Shown here one piece after another: positions 16,031-25,234 of a stretch of DNA of 64,000 nt. The position numbers and the translations under genes are program-made. Every line of letters starts with the position of its first letter. Position 1 is the stretch's first letter. The notes beneath the pieces were generated by a model that made no database searches, had not been told where the DNA came from, and saw nothing but the letters and a program-made list of their open reading frames with translations. This stretch comes from Rhodobacter sp. NTK016B (GTDB lineage Bacteria > Pseudomonadota > Alphaproteobacteria > Rhodobacterales > Rhodobacteraceae). Where the stretch lies: the NCBI RefSeq assembly GCF_017303295.1, contig NZ_JAFKOK010000005.1, positions 206,196 through 270,195 on the forward strand, read 5' to 3'.

Positions 16031-17974
16031 ATGACCCGACCCGCCGCCCGCGCCCGGAATCTTGATCCTATGCCCCTGATCCGCAGCCTGATCGGCGGCG
16101 CGGTTCTCGCCCTCGGGGGGATGGTGGTCGCAGGGCAAGCCGGGGGGCAAGAGGCGCGGCAGCCCGACCTTATCCAGACCTATGCTTATTCGTTTTACGG
16201 CGATCTCAGCTATCCGGCGGATTTCCCGCATTTCTCTTACGTGAACCCCGATGCGCCGGTGGGCGGCGAGTATTCCGAACACGCCTCGGGCACGTTTGAT
16301 TCGATGAATCCCTATAGCCGCCGGGGTCGGGCGGGGCGCTATAGCCAGTCGATCTACGAAAGCCTGCTGGAAACCGGCGGCCCGTTCGGCGATGGCGCGC
16401 CGGCAGATGCCTATGGCGAGTATTACTGCCTGCTGTGCGAAAGCCTCGAATATCCCGAGACGATGGATTGGGTGATCTTCCATCTGCGACCCGAGGCGCG
16501 GTTTTCCGACGGCACGCCGGTCACGGCCGAAGACGTGGTCTTCACGCATAACCTGTTTCTCGAACAGGGGCTGCCCTCTTACGCCGAAGCTGTGCGCCAG
16601 CGCGTCGTCTCGGCCGAGGTGATCGACGAGTACACCGTGCGGTTCGACTTCGCCGAAGGGATCTCGCGCCGGTCGCTCATCGATCAGGTGGGCTCGACCC
16701 CGGTCTTCTCGAAAGCGTGGTTCGAAGAGAACAACGCCCGGCTCGATGAGCCGCGGCTGGAAACTTCGCCGGGGTCGGGGCCCTATATGCTCGACGAATA
16801 CGAGATCAACCGCCACATCACCTATCGTCGCAATCCGGACTATTGGGGCTGGGACCTGCCGCAAAATCAGGGCCGCCACAATTTCGAGACGATCCGGGTC
16901 GAGTATTTTTCGGATGACGCCGCCGCGTTCGAGGCGTTCAAGACCGGCGAATACCTGTTCCGGACCGAGGGCAATTCGCGCCAATGGGCGATTTCCTATG
17001 ATTTCCCGGCGGTCGATCGCGGCTGGGTCACGCGTGAAGAGGTGCCCGACGGCACGCCCCCCACGCCGACCGGGTTCGTGTTCAACCTTGCCCGCCCGCA
17101 GCTTCAGGACCCGCGCGTGCGCGAGGCGATCACGCTCGCCTATAATTTCGAGTGGTCGAACCAGCAGCTGCAATACGGGCTGATGGCGCGGCGCTATTCG
17201 TTCAGCCAGGGCACCAATCTGGAAGCCTCCGGCGTCCCCGAGGGCGATGAACTGGCGCTGCTGGAATCGCTGGGCGATCTGGTGCCGCCCGATCTGCTGA
17301 CCGAGGAAGCCTATATCCCGCCGGAATCCTCGGCCGATGCGTTGCAGGACCGCCGCAACATGCGCCGCGCCAACCGGCTGCTGCAGGAAGCGGGCTGGAT
17401 CGTCGGCGAGGACGGGGTGCGCCGGAACGAAGCGGGCCAGCCCATGCGTATCGAATTCCCGTATTCGACCGCCGGTTCGGCCACCGGCGAGGCGATCATC
17501 GAGAGCTTTCTCGAGAATCTGCGCGCGATGGGGATCGAGGCCGTGGGTCAGCGCATCGACCCGTCGCAATACACGCTGCGCCAGCGCGACCGCGACTATG
17601 ACATGATCTTCGACGCTTATGTCGCGTTCCTCGATACCGGCACCGGCCTGCATCAGCGCTTCGGCTCGGAAGCGGCCGAATATTCGCTGTTCAACCCCGC
17701 CGGGTTGGCCAGCCCGCTGGTCGACCGGATCATCGACATCTCGCTCATGGCCGAGACGCCGGAAGAGCGTGACACCGCGCTCAGGGCGCTGGACCGCGTG
17801 CTGCGCTATGAGCGTTTCATGGTCCCGCTGTGGTACAGCCCCAACCAGTGGTTCGCCTACTGGGATGTCTATCGTCACCCCGAGGAATTCCCCTTCCTGT
17901 CGGCCGGTGTGATGGACTGGTGGTGGTTCGATGCCGACCGCATGGCCGAACTGCGCGCCGAAGGCGCCTTGTAA
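16031..17974 (+). CDS. yejA: ABC transporter peptide-binding protein, YejA-like
   Basis: Periplasmic extracellular solute-binding protein (family 5) of 647 residues. An N-terminal signal region ends around VAGQAGGQEA. The mature part opens with YAYSFYGDLSYPADFPHFSYVNPDAPVGGEYSEHASGTFDSMNPY, characteristic of YejA-type rather than DppA-type proteins. YejABEF imports oligopeptides, including microcin C in Escherichia coli. I choose the ATG at 16031, preceded by GGAGAG; the reading frame is open from 15899 but lacks a ribosome site there. yejB, yejE and yejF homologs follow in order with gaps of 15, 3 and -4 nt, supporting a complete yej operon. Confidence 0.9.
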   Translation: MTRPAARARNLDPMPLIRSLIGGAVLALGGMVVAGQAGGQEARQPDLIQTYAYSFYGDLSYPADFPHFSYVNPDAPVGGEYSEHASGTFDSMNPYSRRGRAGRYSQSIYESLLETGGPFGDGAPADAYGEYYCLLCESLEYPETMDWVIFHLRPEARFSDGTPVTAEDVVFTHNLFLEQGLPSYAEAVRQRVVSAEVIDEYTVRFDFAEGISRRSLIDQVGSTPVFSKAWFEENNARLDEPRLETSPGSGPYMLDEYEINRHITYRRNPDYWGWDLPQNQGRHNFETIRVEYFSDDAAAFEAFKTGEYLFRTEGNSRQWAISYDFPAVDRGWVTREEVPDGTPPTPTGFVFNLARPQLQDPRVREAITLAYNFEWSNQQLQYGLMARRYSFSQGTNLEASGVPEGDELALLESLGDLVPPDLLTEEAYIPPESSADALQDRRNMRRANRLLQEAGWIVGEDGVRRNEAGQPMRIEFPYSTAGSATGEAIIESFLENLRAMGIEAVGQRIDPSQYTLRQRDRDYDMIFDAYVAFLDTGTGLHQRFGSEAAEYSLFNPAGLASPLVDRIIDISLMAETPEERDTALRALDRVLRYERFMVPLWYSPNQWFAYWDVYRHPEEFPFLSAGVMDWWWFDADRMAELRAEGAL

Positions 17975-17989
17975 GGGCCGCCATACATC

Positions 17990-19081
17990 ATGGGCGCCTA
18001 TATTCTTCGACGGCTTCTCCTGGTGATCCCGACGCTGATCGGCGTGATGGTCATCAACTTCGTTCTGGTGCAATTCGTCCCCGGTGGCCCGATCGAGCAG
18101 GTCATCGCCACCATGCAGGGCGAAGGCGACGTGACGCGCGGCTTTTCGGGCGCCGGCGACGATGTGGCGCGATCAGGGGGCGGGGCGAGCGACCGCTATA
18201 TCGGTGCGCGCGGCCTGCCGCCCGAATTCATCGCGCAGCTCGAGCGGGAATTCGGCTTCGACAAACCGCCCTTCGAGCGGTTCATCGACATGATGGTGAA
18301 TTACTTCCAGTTCGATTTCGGCACCAGTTACTTCACCTCGAAAACGGTGATCGAACTGGTGATCGAGCGCATGCCGGTCTCGATCTCGCTGGGGCTCTGG
18401 TCCACGTTGATCGCCTATATCGTCTCGATCCCGCTGGGGGTGCGCAAGGCGGTCAAGGACGGCACGCCCTTCGACACATGGACCTCGGGCGTCATCATCG
18501 TTGGCTACGCGATCCCGGCATTCCTGTTCGCGATCCTGTTGCTGGTGATTTTTGCGGGCGGCTCGTATTTCCAGTGGTTCCCGTCGCGCGGCATTCATTC
18601 CGAGCGCGAGGTATGGGAGCAGCTGAGTTTTGGCGGCAAGATCCTAGATTACGCGTATCACATGGTGCTGCCGACGCTGGCGCTGACGATTTCCAGCTTC
18701 GCCACGCTGACCCTGCTGACCAAGAACTCGTTCCTTGACGAATTGCGCAAGCAATACGTGATGACCGCCCGCGCCAAGGGGCTGGTCGAACGCAAGGTGC
18801 TGTACGGCCATGTCTTCCGCAACGCGATGCTGATCGTGATCGCGGGCTTTCCGGCGGTGTTCATCGGTGCCTTCTTCGGCGGGTCGCTGATCATCGAGCA
18901 GGTCTTCTCGCTCGACGGGCTGGGGCGGCTGTTCTTCGAAGCGGCGCTGCAGCGCGATTACCCGGTGATCTTCGGCACGCTGTTCATCTTCACGCTGATG
19001 GGGCTGATCGTCGGCATCATCTCGGACCTGATGTATGTCTGGATCGACCCGCGTATCGATTTCGAAACGCGAGAGACCTGA
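17990..19081 (+). CDS. yejB: ABC transporter permease, YejB-like
   Basis: Inner-membrane permease of 363 residues, the length of Escherichia coli YejB (364). It starts [37 protein letters not shown], the typical first helix of B-type oligopeptide permeases. It then has a long periplasmic insertion (about residues 40-95), as in YejB, and the cytoplasmic coupling segment [21 protein letters not shown]. With YejE it should form the translocation pore of the peptide importer. It follows yejA by 15 nt. Confidence 0.92.
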   Translation: MGAYILRRLLLVIPTLIGVMVINFVLVQFVPGGPIEQVIATMQGEGDVTRGFSGAGDDVARSGGGASDRYIGARGLPPEFIAQLEREFGFDKPPFERFIDMMVNYFQFDFGTSYFTSKTVIELVIERMPVSISLGLWSTLIAYIVSIPLGVRKAVKDGTPFDTWTSGVIIVGYAIPAFLFAILLLVIFAGGSYFQWFPSRGIHSEREVWEQLSFGGKILDYAYHMVLPTLALTISSFATLTLLTKNSFLDELRKQYVMTARAKGLVERKVLYGHVFRNAMLIVIAGFPAVFIGAFFGGSLIIEQVFSLDGLGRLFFEAALQRDYPVIFGTLFIFTLMGLIVGIISDLMYVWIDPRIDFETRET

Positions 19082-19084
19082 CCG

Positions 19085-20191
19085 ATGGCCCTGTCCCCGC
19101 TCAACCAGCGTCGCTGGCGGAACTTCAAATCCAATCGGCGTGCCTATTGGTCGTTGTGGATTTTTCTGATCCTGTACGGAATCACCCTGTTTTCCGAGTT
19201 TCTGGCCAATGACGTCCCCGTCGCCGTCAGCTATCGCGGCGAGATCCAGTTTCCGATCTTCCAGTTCTATCCCGAAACCGCCTATGGCGGCGAGTTCCGC
19301 ACGCAGGCCGATTACCGTATCCCCGAGGTACAATGCCTGATCGAAACCGGCGGCGTCGAATGGTGTCTCGACGATCCCGAGGACGCGATGGAGCAGGCCA
19401 CGACCGGCATGGTCGAAGGGGAAGAGGTCTATGAGGGCTGGCTGCTCTGGCCGCTGATTCCCTATTCCTATGATACGATCAACAATATCGGCGGCCCCGC
19501 GCCTTCGGCCCCCGATGCCGATCACTGGCTGGGCACCGATGCCGCCGCGCGCGACGTGCTGGCGCGGGTGATCTACGGCTTCCGCCTGTCGGTGACCTTC
19601 GCTTTCATTGTCGTCGCCATCTCGTCGGTGATCGGCATCGTGGCGGGCGCGGTGCAGGGCTTTTTCGGCGGCCTGACGGACCTGATCGCGCAGCGCCTGA
19701 TCGAGCTGTGGGGCTCGGTCCCGTCGCTCTATGTCATCATCATCGTCGCGGCGATCATACCGATGAATTTCTGGTTGCTGGTGGTGTTGATGGTGCTGTT
19801 CTCATGGACGGCGCTGGTGGGGGTGGTCCGGGCCGAGTTCCTGCGGGCACGCAATTTCGAATATGTCCGCGCCGCCCGTGCGCTGGGCGTGTCGAATGCC
19901 CGCATCATGTTCCGCCACCTGCTGCCCAATGCCATGGTCGCGACCGTCACCATGCTGCCCTTCATCGTCACCGGCGCGATCGGCACGCTGGCGACGCTGG
20001 ACTTTCTGGGCTTCGGCCTGCCCGCCTCGGCCCCGTCGCTGGGCAACCTGACGCTTCAGGCGCGCCAGAACCTGCAGGCGCCGTGGTTGGGCTTTACCGC
20101 CTTCCTGACCTTCGCGCTGATGCTGAGCCTTCTGGTCTTCGTCTTCGAAGGCATCCGCGACGCCTTTGATCCACGAAAGACGTTCCGATGA
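19085..20191 (+). CDS. yejE: ABC transporter permease, YejE-like
   Basis: Second permease of the yej system, 368 residues, starting MALSPLNQRRWRNFKSNRRAYWSLWIFLILYGITLFSEFLANDVP, the distinctive N terminus of YejE. A large periplasmic loop (about residues 45-145) containing a Cys pair (QCLIETGGVEWCLDD) precedes the five C-terminal helices. The coupling segment EFLRARNFEYVRAARALGVSNARIMFRHLLPN is canonical. The stop overlaps the yejF start (ATGA), indicating coupled translation. The two cysteines may form a periplasmic disulfide, though that is only a suggestion from position. Confidence 0.92.
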   Translation: MALSPLNQRRWRNFKSNRRAYWSLWIFLILYGITLFSEFLANDVPVAVSYRGEIQFPIFQFYPETAYGGEFRTQADYRIPEVQCLIETGGVEWCLDDPEDAMEQATTGMVEGEEVYEGWLLWPLIPYSYDTINNIGGPAPSAPDADHWLGTDAAARDVLARVIYGFRLSVTFAFIVVAISSVIGIVAGAVQGFFGGLTDLIAQRLIELWGSVPSLYVIIIVAAIIPMNFWLLVVLMVLFSWTALVGVVRAEFLRARNFEYVRAARALGVSNARIMFRHLLPNAMVATVTMLPFIVTGAIGTLATLDFLGFGLPASAPSLGNLTLQARQNLQAPWLGFTAFLTFALMLSLLVFVFEGIRDAFDPRKTFR

Positions 20192-21819
20192 CCCTGCTCA
20201 AAGTGACCGACCTCGGTGTCGCCTTTCGGCAGGGCGGCAAGGAAACCCGCGCGGTGCGCGGCGTGTCGTTCGAGATCGCCGAGGGCGAGACCGTCGCGCT
20301 GGTGGGCGAATCGGGCTCGGGCAAATCGGTGACCGCGCTCAGCACCGTCGGCCTGCTGGGGGATGCCGCGCATCTGAGCGGCTCGATCACCTTCGAAGGG
20401 GCCGAGATGGTCGGCGCCCCCGCGGCCGAGCTGCGGCGCGTGCGCGGCAACGATATCAGCTTCATTTTCCAAGAGCCGATGACCTCGCTCAATCCGCTGC
20501 ACACGATTGAGAAGCAGATCACCGAAGCGCTCGAACTGCATCAGGCGGTCAGCGGCGACGATGCCCGCGCCCGCGCGCTCGAGCTTCTGGACAAGGTCGG
20601 CATTCGTGACGCCGAGACCCGGATGAAAAGCTATCCGCACCAGCTTTCGGGCGGGCAGCGTCAGCGGGCGATGATCGCGATGGCTCTGGCCAACGGTCCG
20701 AAGCTTCTGGTGGCCGATGAACCGACCACCGCGCTGGACGTGACGATTCAGGCGCAGATCCTTGAACTGCTCGCCGATCTGAAGCGGACCGAGCGGATGT
20801 CGATGCTGTTCATCACCCACGATCTGAACATCGTCCGCCGGGTCGCCGACCGGGTCTGCGTCATGCAGAACGGCGAGATCGTCGAACATGGCCCGACCGA
20901 GCAGGTCTTCACCGCCCCCGCGCATCCCTATACGCGCAAGCTGCTGGAAGCCGAGCCGTCGGGCGCGCCCCTGCCGGTGCCAGAGGGCGCGTCGGAAATC
21001 CTGCGGACCGAGGATCTGCGCATCTGGTTCCCGATCCAGTGCGGCTTCCTGCGGCGCACCGTCGGTTACGTCAAGGCGGTGAACGAGGCCTCGCTCAGCC
21101 TGCGAGAGGGCGAGACGCTGGGCATCGTCGGGGAATCGGGCTCGGGCAAGACGACGCTGGCTTTGGCCATCGCGCGGCTCACCCGGTCCGAAGGCAAGAT
21201 CGTGTTCATGGGTCGCGATATCTCGTCCTCGGGCGAGAAAGGGTCGGGGCGCGCAGCGCTGCGCGGGCTGCGGCGCGAAATGCAGATCGTGTTTCAGGAC
21301 CCGTTCGGCAGTCTGTCGCCGCGCATGACGATCGAAGAGATCATCGCTGAAGGGCTGGGTGTGCACGGCGTGCCCACCGGCGGTACCGAACGCGAGGCGG
21401 TCGCGGCGATCATGACCGAGGTCGGGCTGGATCCGTCGATGATGGATCGCTATCCGCACGAGTTCTCGGGCGGGCAGCGGCAGCGGATCGCCATCGCTCG
21501 CGCGATGATCCTGCAGCCCAAGCTGGTGATTCTGGACGAGCCGACCTCGGCGCTGGACATGACCGTGCAGGTGCAGATCGTCGAGCTTCTTCGGGAATTG
21601 CAGAAAAAGCACCATCTGGCCTATCTGTTCATCAGCCACGACCTGCGCGTGGTGCGGGCGATGTCGCATCAGATCCTTGTGCTGAAGCAGGGCGACGTGC
21701 TGGAATACGGGCCGGCGGCGCAGGTGTTCGATGCGCCGCGCAGCGACTATACGCGCGCATTGCTCGCGGCGGCGTTCGATCTCAAGACCATTGGGCGGTC
21801 CGATACGGAGGACGCGTGA
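20188..21819 (+). CDS. yejF: Fused double-domain ABC ATPase, YejF-like
   Basis: ATP-binding subunit of 543 residues with two complete nucleotide-binding domains fused in tandem, as in YejF (529). Domain 1 has GESGSGKS near residue 37, the signature LSGGQRQR and the Walker B segment LLVADEPTTALD. Domain 2 has GESGSGKTT near residue 315, FSGGQRQR and LVILDEPTSALD. Both keep the switch His (FITHDLN and FISHDLR). It powers the yejBE permease. The stop overlaps the GTG start of the downstream glycosyltransferase, so the two are co-translated. Confidence 0.93.
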   Translation: MTLLKVTDLGVAFRQGGKETRAVRGVSFEIAEGETVALVGESGSGKSVTALSTVGLLGDAAHLSGSITFEGAEMVGAPAAELRRVRGNDISFIFQEPMTSLNPLHTIEKQITEALELHQAVSGDDARARALELLDKVGIRDAETRMKSYPHQLSGGQRQRAMIAMALANGPKLLVADEPTTALDVTIQAQILELLADLKRTERMSMLFITHDLNIVRRVADRVCVMQNGEIVEHGPTEQVFTAPAHPYTRKLLEAEPSGAPLPVPEGASEILRTEDLRIWFPIQCGFLRRTVGYVKAVNEASLSLREGETLGIVGESGSGKTTLALAIARLTRSEGKIVFMGRDISSSGEKGSGRAALRGLRREMQIVFQDPFGSLSPRMTIEEIIAEGLGVHGVPTGGTEREAVAAIMTEVGLDPSMMDRYPHEFSGGQRQRIAIARAMILQPKLVILDEPTSALDMTVQVQIVELLRELQKKHHLAYLFISHDLRVVRAMSHQILVLKQGDVLEYGPAAQVFDAPRSDYTRALLAAAFDLKTIGRSDTEDA

Positions 21820-23033
21820 AGATCCTGTTCGTCCACCAGAATTTTCCGGGCCAGTTCCTGCATCTGGCGCCGGCTCTGGTGGAGCGCGGGCACGATGTCA
21901 CCGCCCTGACCGACGAGACGAACGCGCGCCAATCCTCGATCACCACCTTTCGCTACCGCAAGCCGGACCCGCGCCCCGATCCCAAGGTCACGCAGCTTGG
22001 CACCACCTATTGCGAGATGACGAACCGCGCCTATCGCGTGTCGCGGGCCGCGCGGGTGCTGCGCGATCAGCATGGATATGTGCCCGACGTGATTTTCGGC
22101 CATGGCGGCTGGGGCGAGACGCTATTCCTGAAAGAAATCTGGCCCGAGGCGCGGCTTCTGGTCTATGCCGAGCTGTATTACGCGCCGCACGGGCTGGATG
22201 TGGGCTTTGACCCCGAGTTTGCTTCGGATAATCCCGAAAAAGCGTTGTCCGTCATCGCCCGGCAGGGCCATCAGGCGCTGATGATGACGCAGGCCGATGG
22301 CGCGTTGTCACCGACCGAGTTTCAGGCCGACACGTTTCCCGCCGCTTTCCGCGACAAGATCACCATCATCCATGACGGCGTCGATACCGACCGCGTCAGT
22401 CCGGATCGCGACGCGCAGGTGACCTTGCCCTCGGGCGTGCGGTTTCGCGCGGGCGACGAGGTTCTGACCTTCATCAATCGCAATCTCGAACCCTATCGCG
22501 GCTATCACTCGTTCATCCGCGCGCTGCCCGAGATCCTGCGCGCGCGTCCGAATGCGCAGGTGGTGATCATCGGCGGCGACGATGTCAGCTACGGAGCGCG
22601 TCCGCCGGCGGGCCAAAGCTGGAAAGAACTGTTTCTTGACGAGGTTCGCGACCGGCTCGACATGAGCCGGGTCCATTTCACCGGCAAGGTGCCCTATGCC
22701 AGCTTCCTGTCGCTGATGCAGTGCACGCGGGCGCATTGCTATCTGACGGTTCCTTTCGTGCTGTCGTGGTCGATGCTGGAAGCGATGAGCGCGGGTGCTC
22801 TGGTCGTCGGGTCGCGCACCGCGCCGGTGGAAGAGGTCGTCGAGGACGGCGTGACGGGGCGGCTGGTCGATTTCTTCGATACCGACGACATCGCCGCCAC
22901 GCTGATCGACGCGCTGGCCCGGCCGGATGCGCATCGGTCGATGCGCGCGGCGGCGCGGGCCCATATCGTCGAGAATTACGACCTGCGGCGCGTCTGCCTT
23001 CCGCGCCTGATCGACTTCGTCGAATCCGCCTGA
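21816..23033 (+). CDS. GT4-like glycosyltransferase
   Basis: 405-residue GT-B fold glycosyltransferase starting with GTG at 21816, which overlaps the yejF stop. The N-terminal domain opens MKILFVHQNFPGQFLHLAPALVERGHDVTALT. The C-terminal domain has IIHDGVDTDRVSP, the sugar-nucleotide site EAMSAGALVVGSRTAPVEEVVEDGVTG and an SWSMLEAMSAG segment, as in family 4 retaining enzymes. The acceptor is unknown; exopolysaccharide or lipopolysaccharide decoration is usual for this type. Translational coupling to a peptide importer is unexpected and may be incidental. The gene is followed by a 448-nt non-coding stretch. Confidence 0.83.
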   Translation: MKILFVHQNFPGQFLHLAPALVERGHDVTALTDETNARQSSITTFRYRKPDPRPDPKVTQLGTTYCEMTNRAYRVSRAARVLRDQHGYVPDVIFGHGGWGETLFLKEIWPEARLLVYAELYYAPHGLDVGFDPEFASDNPEKALSVIARQGHQALMMTQADGALSPTEFQADTFPAAFRDKITIIHDGVDTDRVSPDRDAQVTLPSGVRFRAGDEVLTFINRNLEPYRGYHSFIRALPEILRARPNAQVVIIGGDDVSYGARPPAGQSWKELFLDEVRDRLDMSRVHFTGKVPYASFLSLMQCTRAHCYLTVPFVLSWSMLEAMSAGALVVGSRTAPVEEVVEDGVTGRLVDFFDTDDIAATLIDALARPDAHRSMRAAARAHIVENYDLRRVCLPRLIDFVESA

Positions 23034-23481
23034 GCGCTTGCGCTTTGCCCCCAGGAGGGAGGGTTTAAGTCGGGCCTGACTACGGGCTGCTTATTCTTTT
23101 ATGTGTTAAGTTATTCACCCTGCGCTGTCGGTTTTCCATGTCCGATCCAAAGCGTATTCAGGCCGGCCCGGCATTCCCTGATGCGGGGTCCGCAGCGTTT
23201 TAGGCGCAATGGTGCGCTGCGCAAGAATTTCAAGAATACCTTGCCGTTCTCAACGCCTAAAGATCATCAAAGTCGTTTAATAACAATGCTTTGACTAAAG
23301 AAAAATATTTCGCACCCGATCGTTCGTCAGCCTCGCGCGCGGGAAGCGAACTTGCCCTTGCGGCATTCTTGTCGGAAAGTCACTTTTGATTGGCGAGGCT
23401 GAATTGACTTCATGATCAAATCTGTATCTCTTCGTCTATTGCCTGCCTTCTTCAGGCATCTGACCTAATAGGGAGACGACC
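23034..23481. promoter_or_regulatory. Intergenic region upstream of the dpp-type operon
   Basis: About 450 nt with noticeably lower GC than the flanks, especially 23080-23430. It probably carries the promoter of the following peptide importer; TTGACT at 23404-23409 is a candidate -35 box. A small hairpin TGCCTG/CAGGCA (23440-23458) sits just upstream of the ribosome site (GGGAG) of the binding-protein gene. A 63-codon open frame at 23103-23294 has no recognisable features and I do not call it. Confidence 0.45.
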
Positions 23482-25059
23482 ATGACCAAGCTTGCACGTG
23501 CGCTGACCCTTTCGGTTTCAGCCGCCGCGCTGGCCCTGGCCGCCGGGGCCGCACAGGCCGAAACCGTCCGCTGGGCCCGCGTCGCCGATGCGCTGACCCT
23601 TGATCCGCACAGCCAGAACGAAGGGCCCACGCTGGCCCTGCTGCGCCACGTTTACGACACGCTGGTGTCGCGCGACGTCGACGGCACGCTGGCGCCGGGC
23701 CTTGCCACCGACTGGCAGATCCACCCCGACGATCCCACGATCTGGGTGCTGACGCTGCGCGAAGGCGTGACGTTCCAGGACGGTTCACCCTTCACCGCCG
23801 AGGACGTCGTGTTCTCGTATGAGCGGGTCTTGCACGAAGACTCGGGCTTCCGCGCGATTCACGCCGATGTTGTCGGCGCCGAGGCGGTGGACGATTACAC
23901 CGTGCACGTGCAGATGAGCGGCCCGTCGCCGCTGTATCCCAACAACCTGACCAACTTCTTCATCGTCGACAAGGACTGGGCCGAGGCGAACGACGTCGTC
24001 ACGCCGCAGAACTACGCCGCCGGCGACGAAAACTACGCGGTGCGTAATACCAACGGCACCGGGCCTTACCAGCTTGTGTCGCGCGATCCCGAGGTGCGCA
24101 CCGTGCTCGAGGTCAATGACACGTATTGGGGCGACGCGCCGCAGGTCACCGAGGTGATCTATCAGCCGATCCCGGAAGCCGCGACGCGCATCGCCGCGCT
24201 GTTGTCGGGCGAGGTCGATTTCGTGCAGGACGTGCCGGTGCAGGATATCGCCCGGCTCGAGCAGACCGAGGGCGTGAATGTCGTCACCGGCCCGGAAAAC
24301 CGCAACATCTTCTTCGCCTATGACGCAAGCTCGGACACGCTGCAATCGAGCAACGTGGACGACAACCCGTTCTCGCATCCCGAGATCCGCGAAGCCATGG
24401 CGCTGGCGCTGGACCGTGACGCGATCCGGCAGGTCGTGATGCGCGGCCAGTCGCAGCCGTCGGCCGCGCCGCTGCCGCCCTTCGTCAATGGCTGGACGGA
24501 AGAGATGAACGAGTACGGCGCGCCCGATTACGAGCGCGCGGCCGAGCTGGTCTCGTCGGTTTATCCCGATGGCTTCTCGGTGCAGCTCGACTGCCCGAAC
24601 GACCGCTACCTGAACGACGAGGCGATCTGCCAGGCGATGGTGGGGATGCTGGGCCGTATCGGCATCGACGTGTCGCTGAACTCGCAGACGCGCTCGCTGC
24701 ACTTCCCGCTGATCGAGAATTGGGAAACCGATTTCTACATGCTGGGCTGGGGCGTGCCGACCTTCGATTCGGCCTATATCTTCAACTTCCTCGTGCATAC
24801 GCGCGAAGGGTCGTACGGCGCCTATAACGGTGGCCGCTATTCGAACCCGGAAGTCGATGCGATGATCGAATCGATTGCCACGATGACCGATCTGGACGAG
24901 CGCAACGCAGTGATCGCGCAGATCTGGGATCAGGTGATGGAAGACCGCGTCTTCCTGAACGTGCATAACCAGCTTCTGGCCTATGCGGTGCGCGACGGTC
25001 TGAATATCGAGGTGCATCCCGAGAACTCGCCGACGCTCTGGACCGTCACCGTCGACTGA
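23482..25059 (+). CDS. ABC transporter dipeptide/oligopeptide-binding protein
   Basis: Periplasmic family 5 solute-binding protein of 525 residues. A Sec signal peptide (MTKLARALTLSVSAAALALA then AGAAQA) is predicted to be cleaved before ETVRW. The mature start RVADALTLDPHSQNEGPTLALLRHVYDTLV and the later segment PEIREAMALALDRDAIRQVV are typical of DppA/OppA-type proteins. It heads a five-gene importer operon (binding protein, two permeases, two ATPases). A strong hairpin at 25078-25107 separates it from the permeases, as expected if the binding protein is made in excess. The exact ligand (dipeptide, glutathione, opine or similar) cannot be read from sequence. Confidence 0.9.
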   Translation: MTKLARALTLSVSAAALALAAGAAQAETVRWARVADALTLDPHSQNEGPTLALLRHVYDTLVSRDVDGTLAPGLATDWQIHPDDPTIWVLTLREGVTFQDGSPFTAEDVVFSYERVLHEDSGFRAIHADVVGAEAVDDYTVHVQMSGPSPLYPNNLTNFFIVDKDWAEANDVVTPQNYAAGDENYAVRNTNGTGPYQLVSRDPEVRTVLEVNDTYWGDAPQVTEVIYQPIPEAATRIAALLSGEVDFVQDVPVQDIARLEQTEGVNVVTGPENRNIFFAYDASSDTLQSSNVDDNPFSHPEIREAMALALDRDAIRQVVMRGQSQPSAAPLPPFVNGWTEEMNEYGAPDYERAAELVSSVYPDGFSVQLDCPNDRYLNDEAICQAMVGMLGRIGIDVSLNSQTRSLHFPLIENWETDFYMLGWGVPTFDSAYIFNFLVHTREGSYGAYNGGRYSNPEVDAMIESIATMTDLDERNAVIAQIWDQVMEDRVFLNVHNQLLAYAVRDGLNIEVHPENSPTLWTVTVD

Positions 25060-25077
25060 CCTCGGCTCTGAGCCATG

Positions 25078-25107
25078 CGCCCGGCCGGCCCCGTGCCCGG
25101 CCGGGCG
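25078..25107 (+). terminator. Strong intercistronic hairpin (attenuator or mRNA stabiliser)
   Basis: An 11-bp perfect stem, CGCCCGGCCGG (25078-25088) with CCGGCCGGGCG (25097-25107), and an 8-nt loop, followed by only TTTG. It sits 18 nt after the binding-protein stop and 127 nt before the permease start. Partial termination or protection of the upstream message would raise binding protein over permease output. Confidence 0.65.
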
Positions 25108-25234
25108 TTTGCCATCGCGCCCGCCTGTCGTCTAGGCTGGGCGCGGCGCTATCCAAGCCGACCATCCCGATGCCCGGCGCCGCCGCGGTGTCATCGCCAG
25201 CCCCGCCACGCGCGAACCATGACGGGACACGCCC

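Noticed and set aside
15989..18073. 694-codon minus-strand frame opposite yejA
   Set aside because: No domain pattern. It is a codon-bias shadow of a well-supported binding-protein gene.
4376..21819. Microcin-related system formed by pmbA and yejABEF in the same window
   Set aside because: Both families have microcin links in Escherichia coli, but here they are more than 10 kb apart in separate operons and both are common housekeeping genes. No precursor or immunity gene is visible.
23103..23294. 63-codon plus-strand frame in the gap before the dpp-type operon
   Set aside because: No ribosome site, no motif and poor codon use. More likely part of a promoter region.
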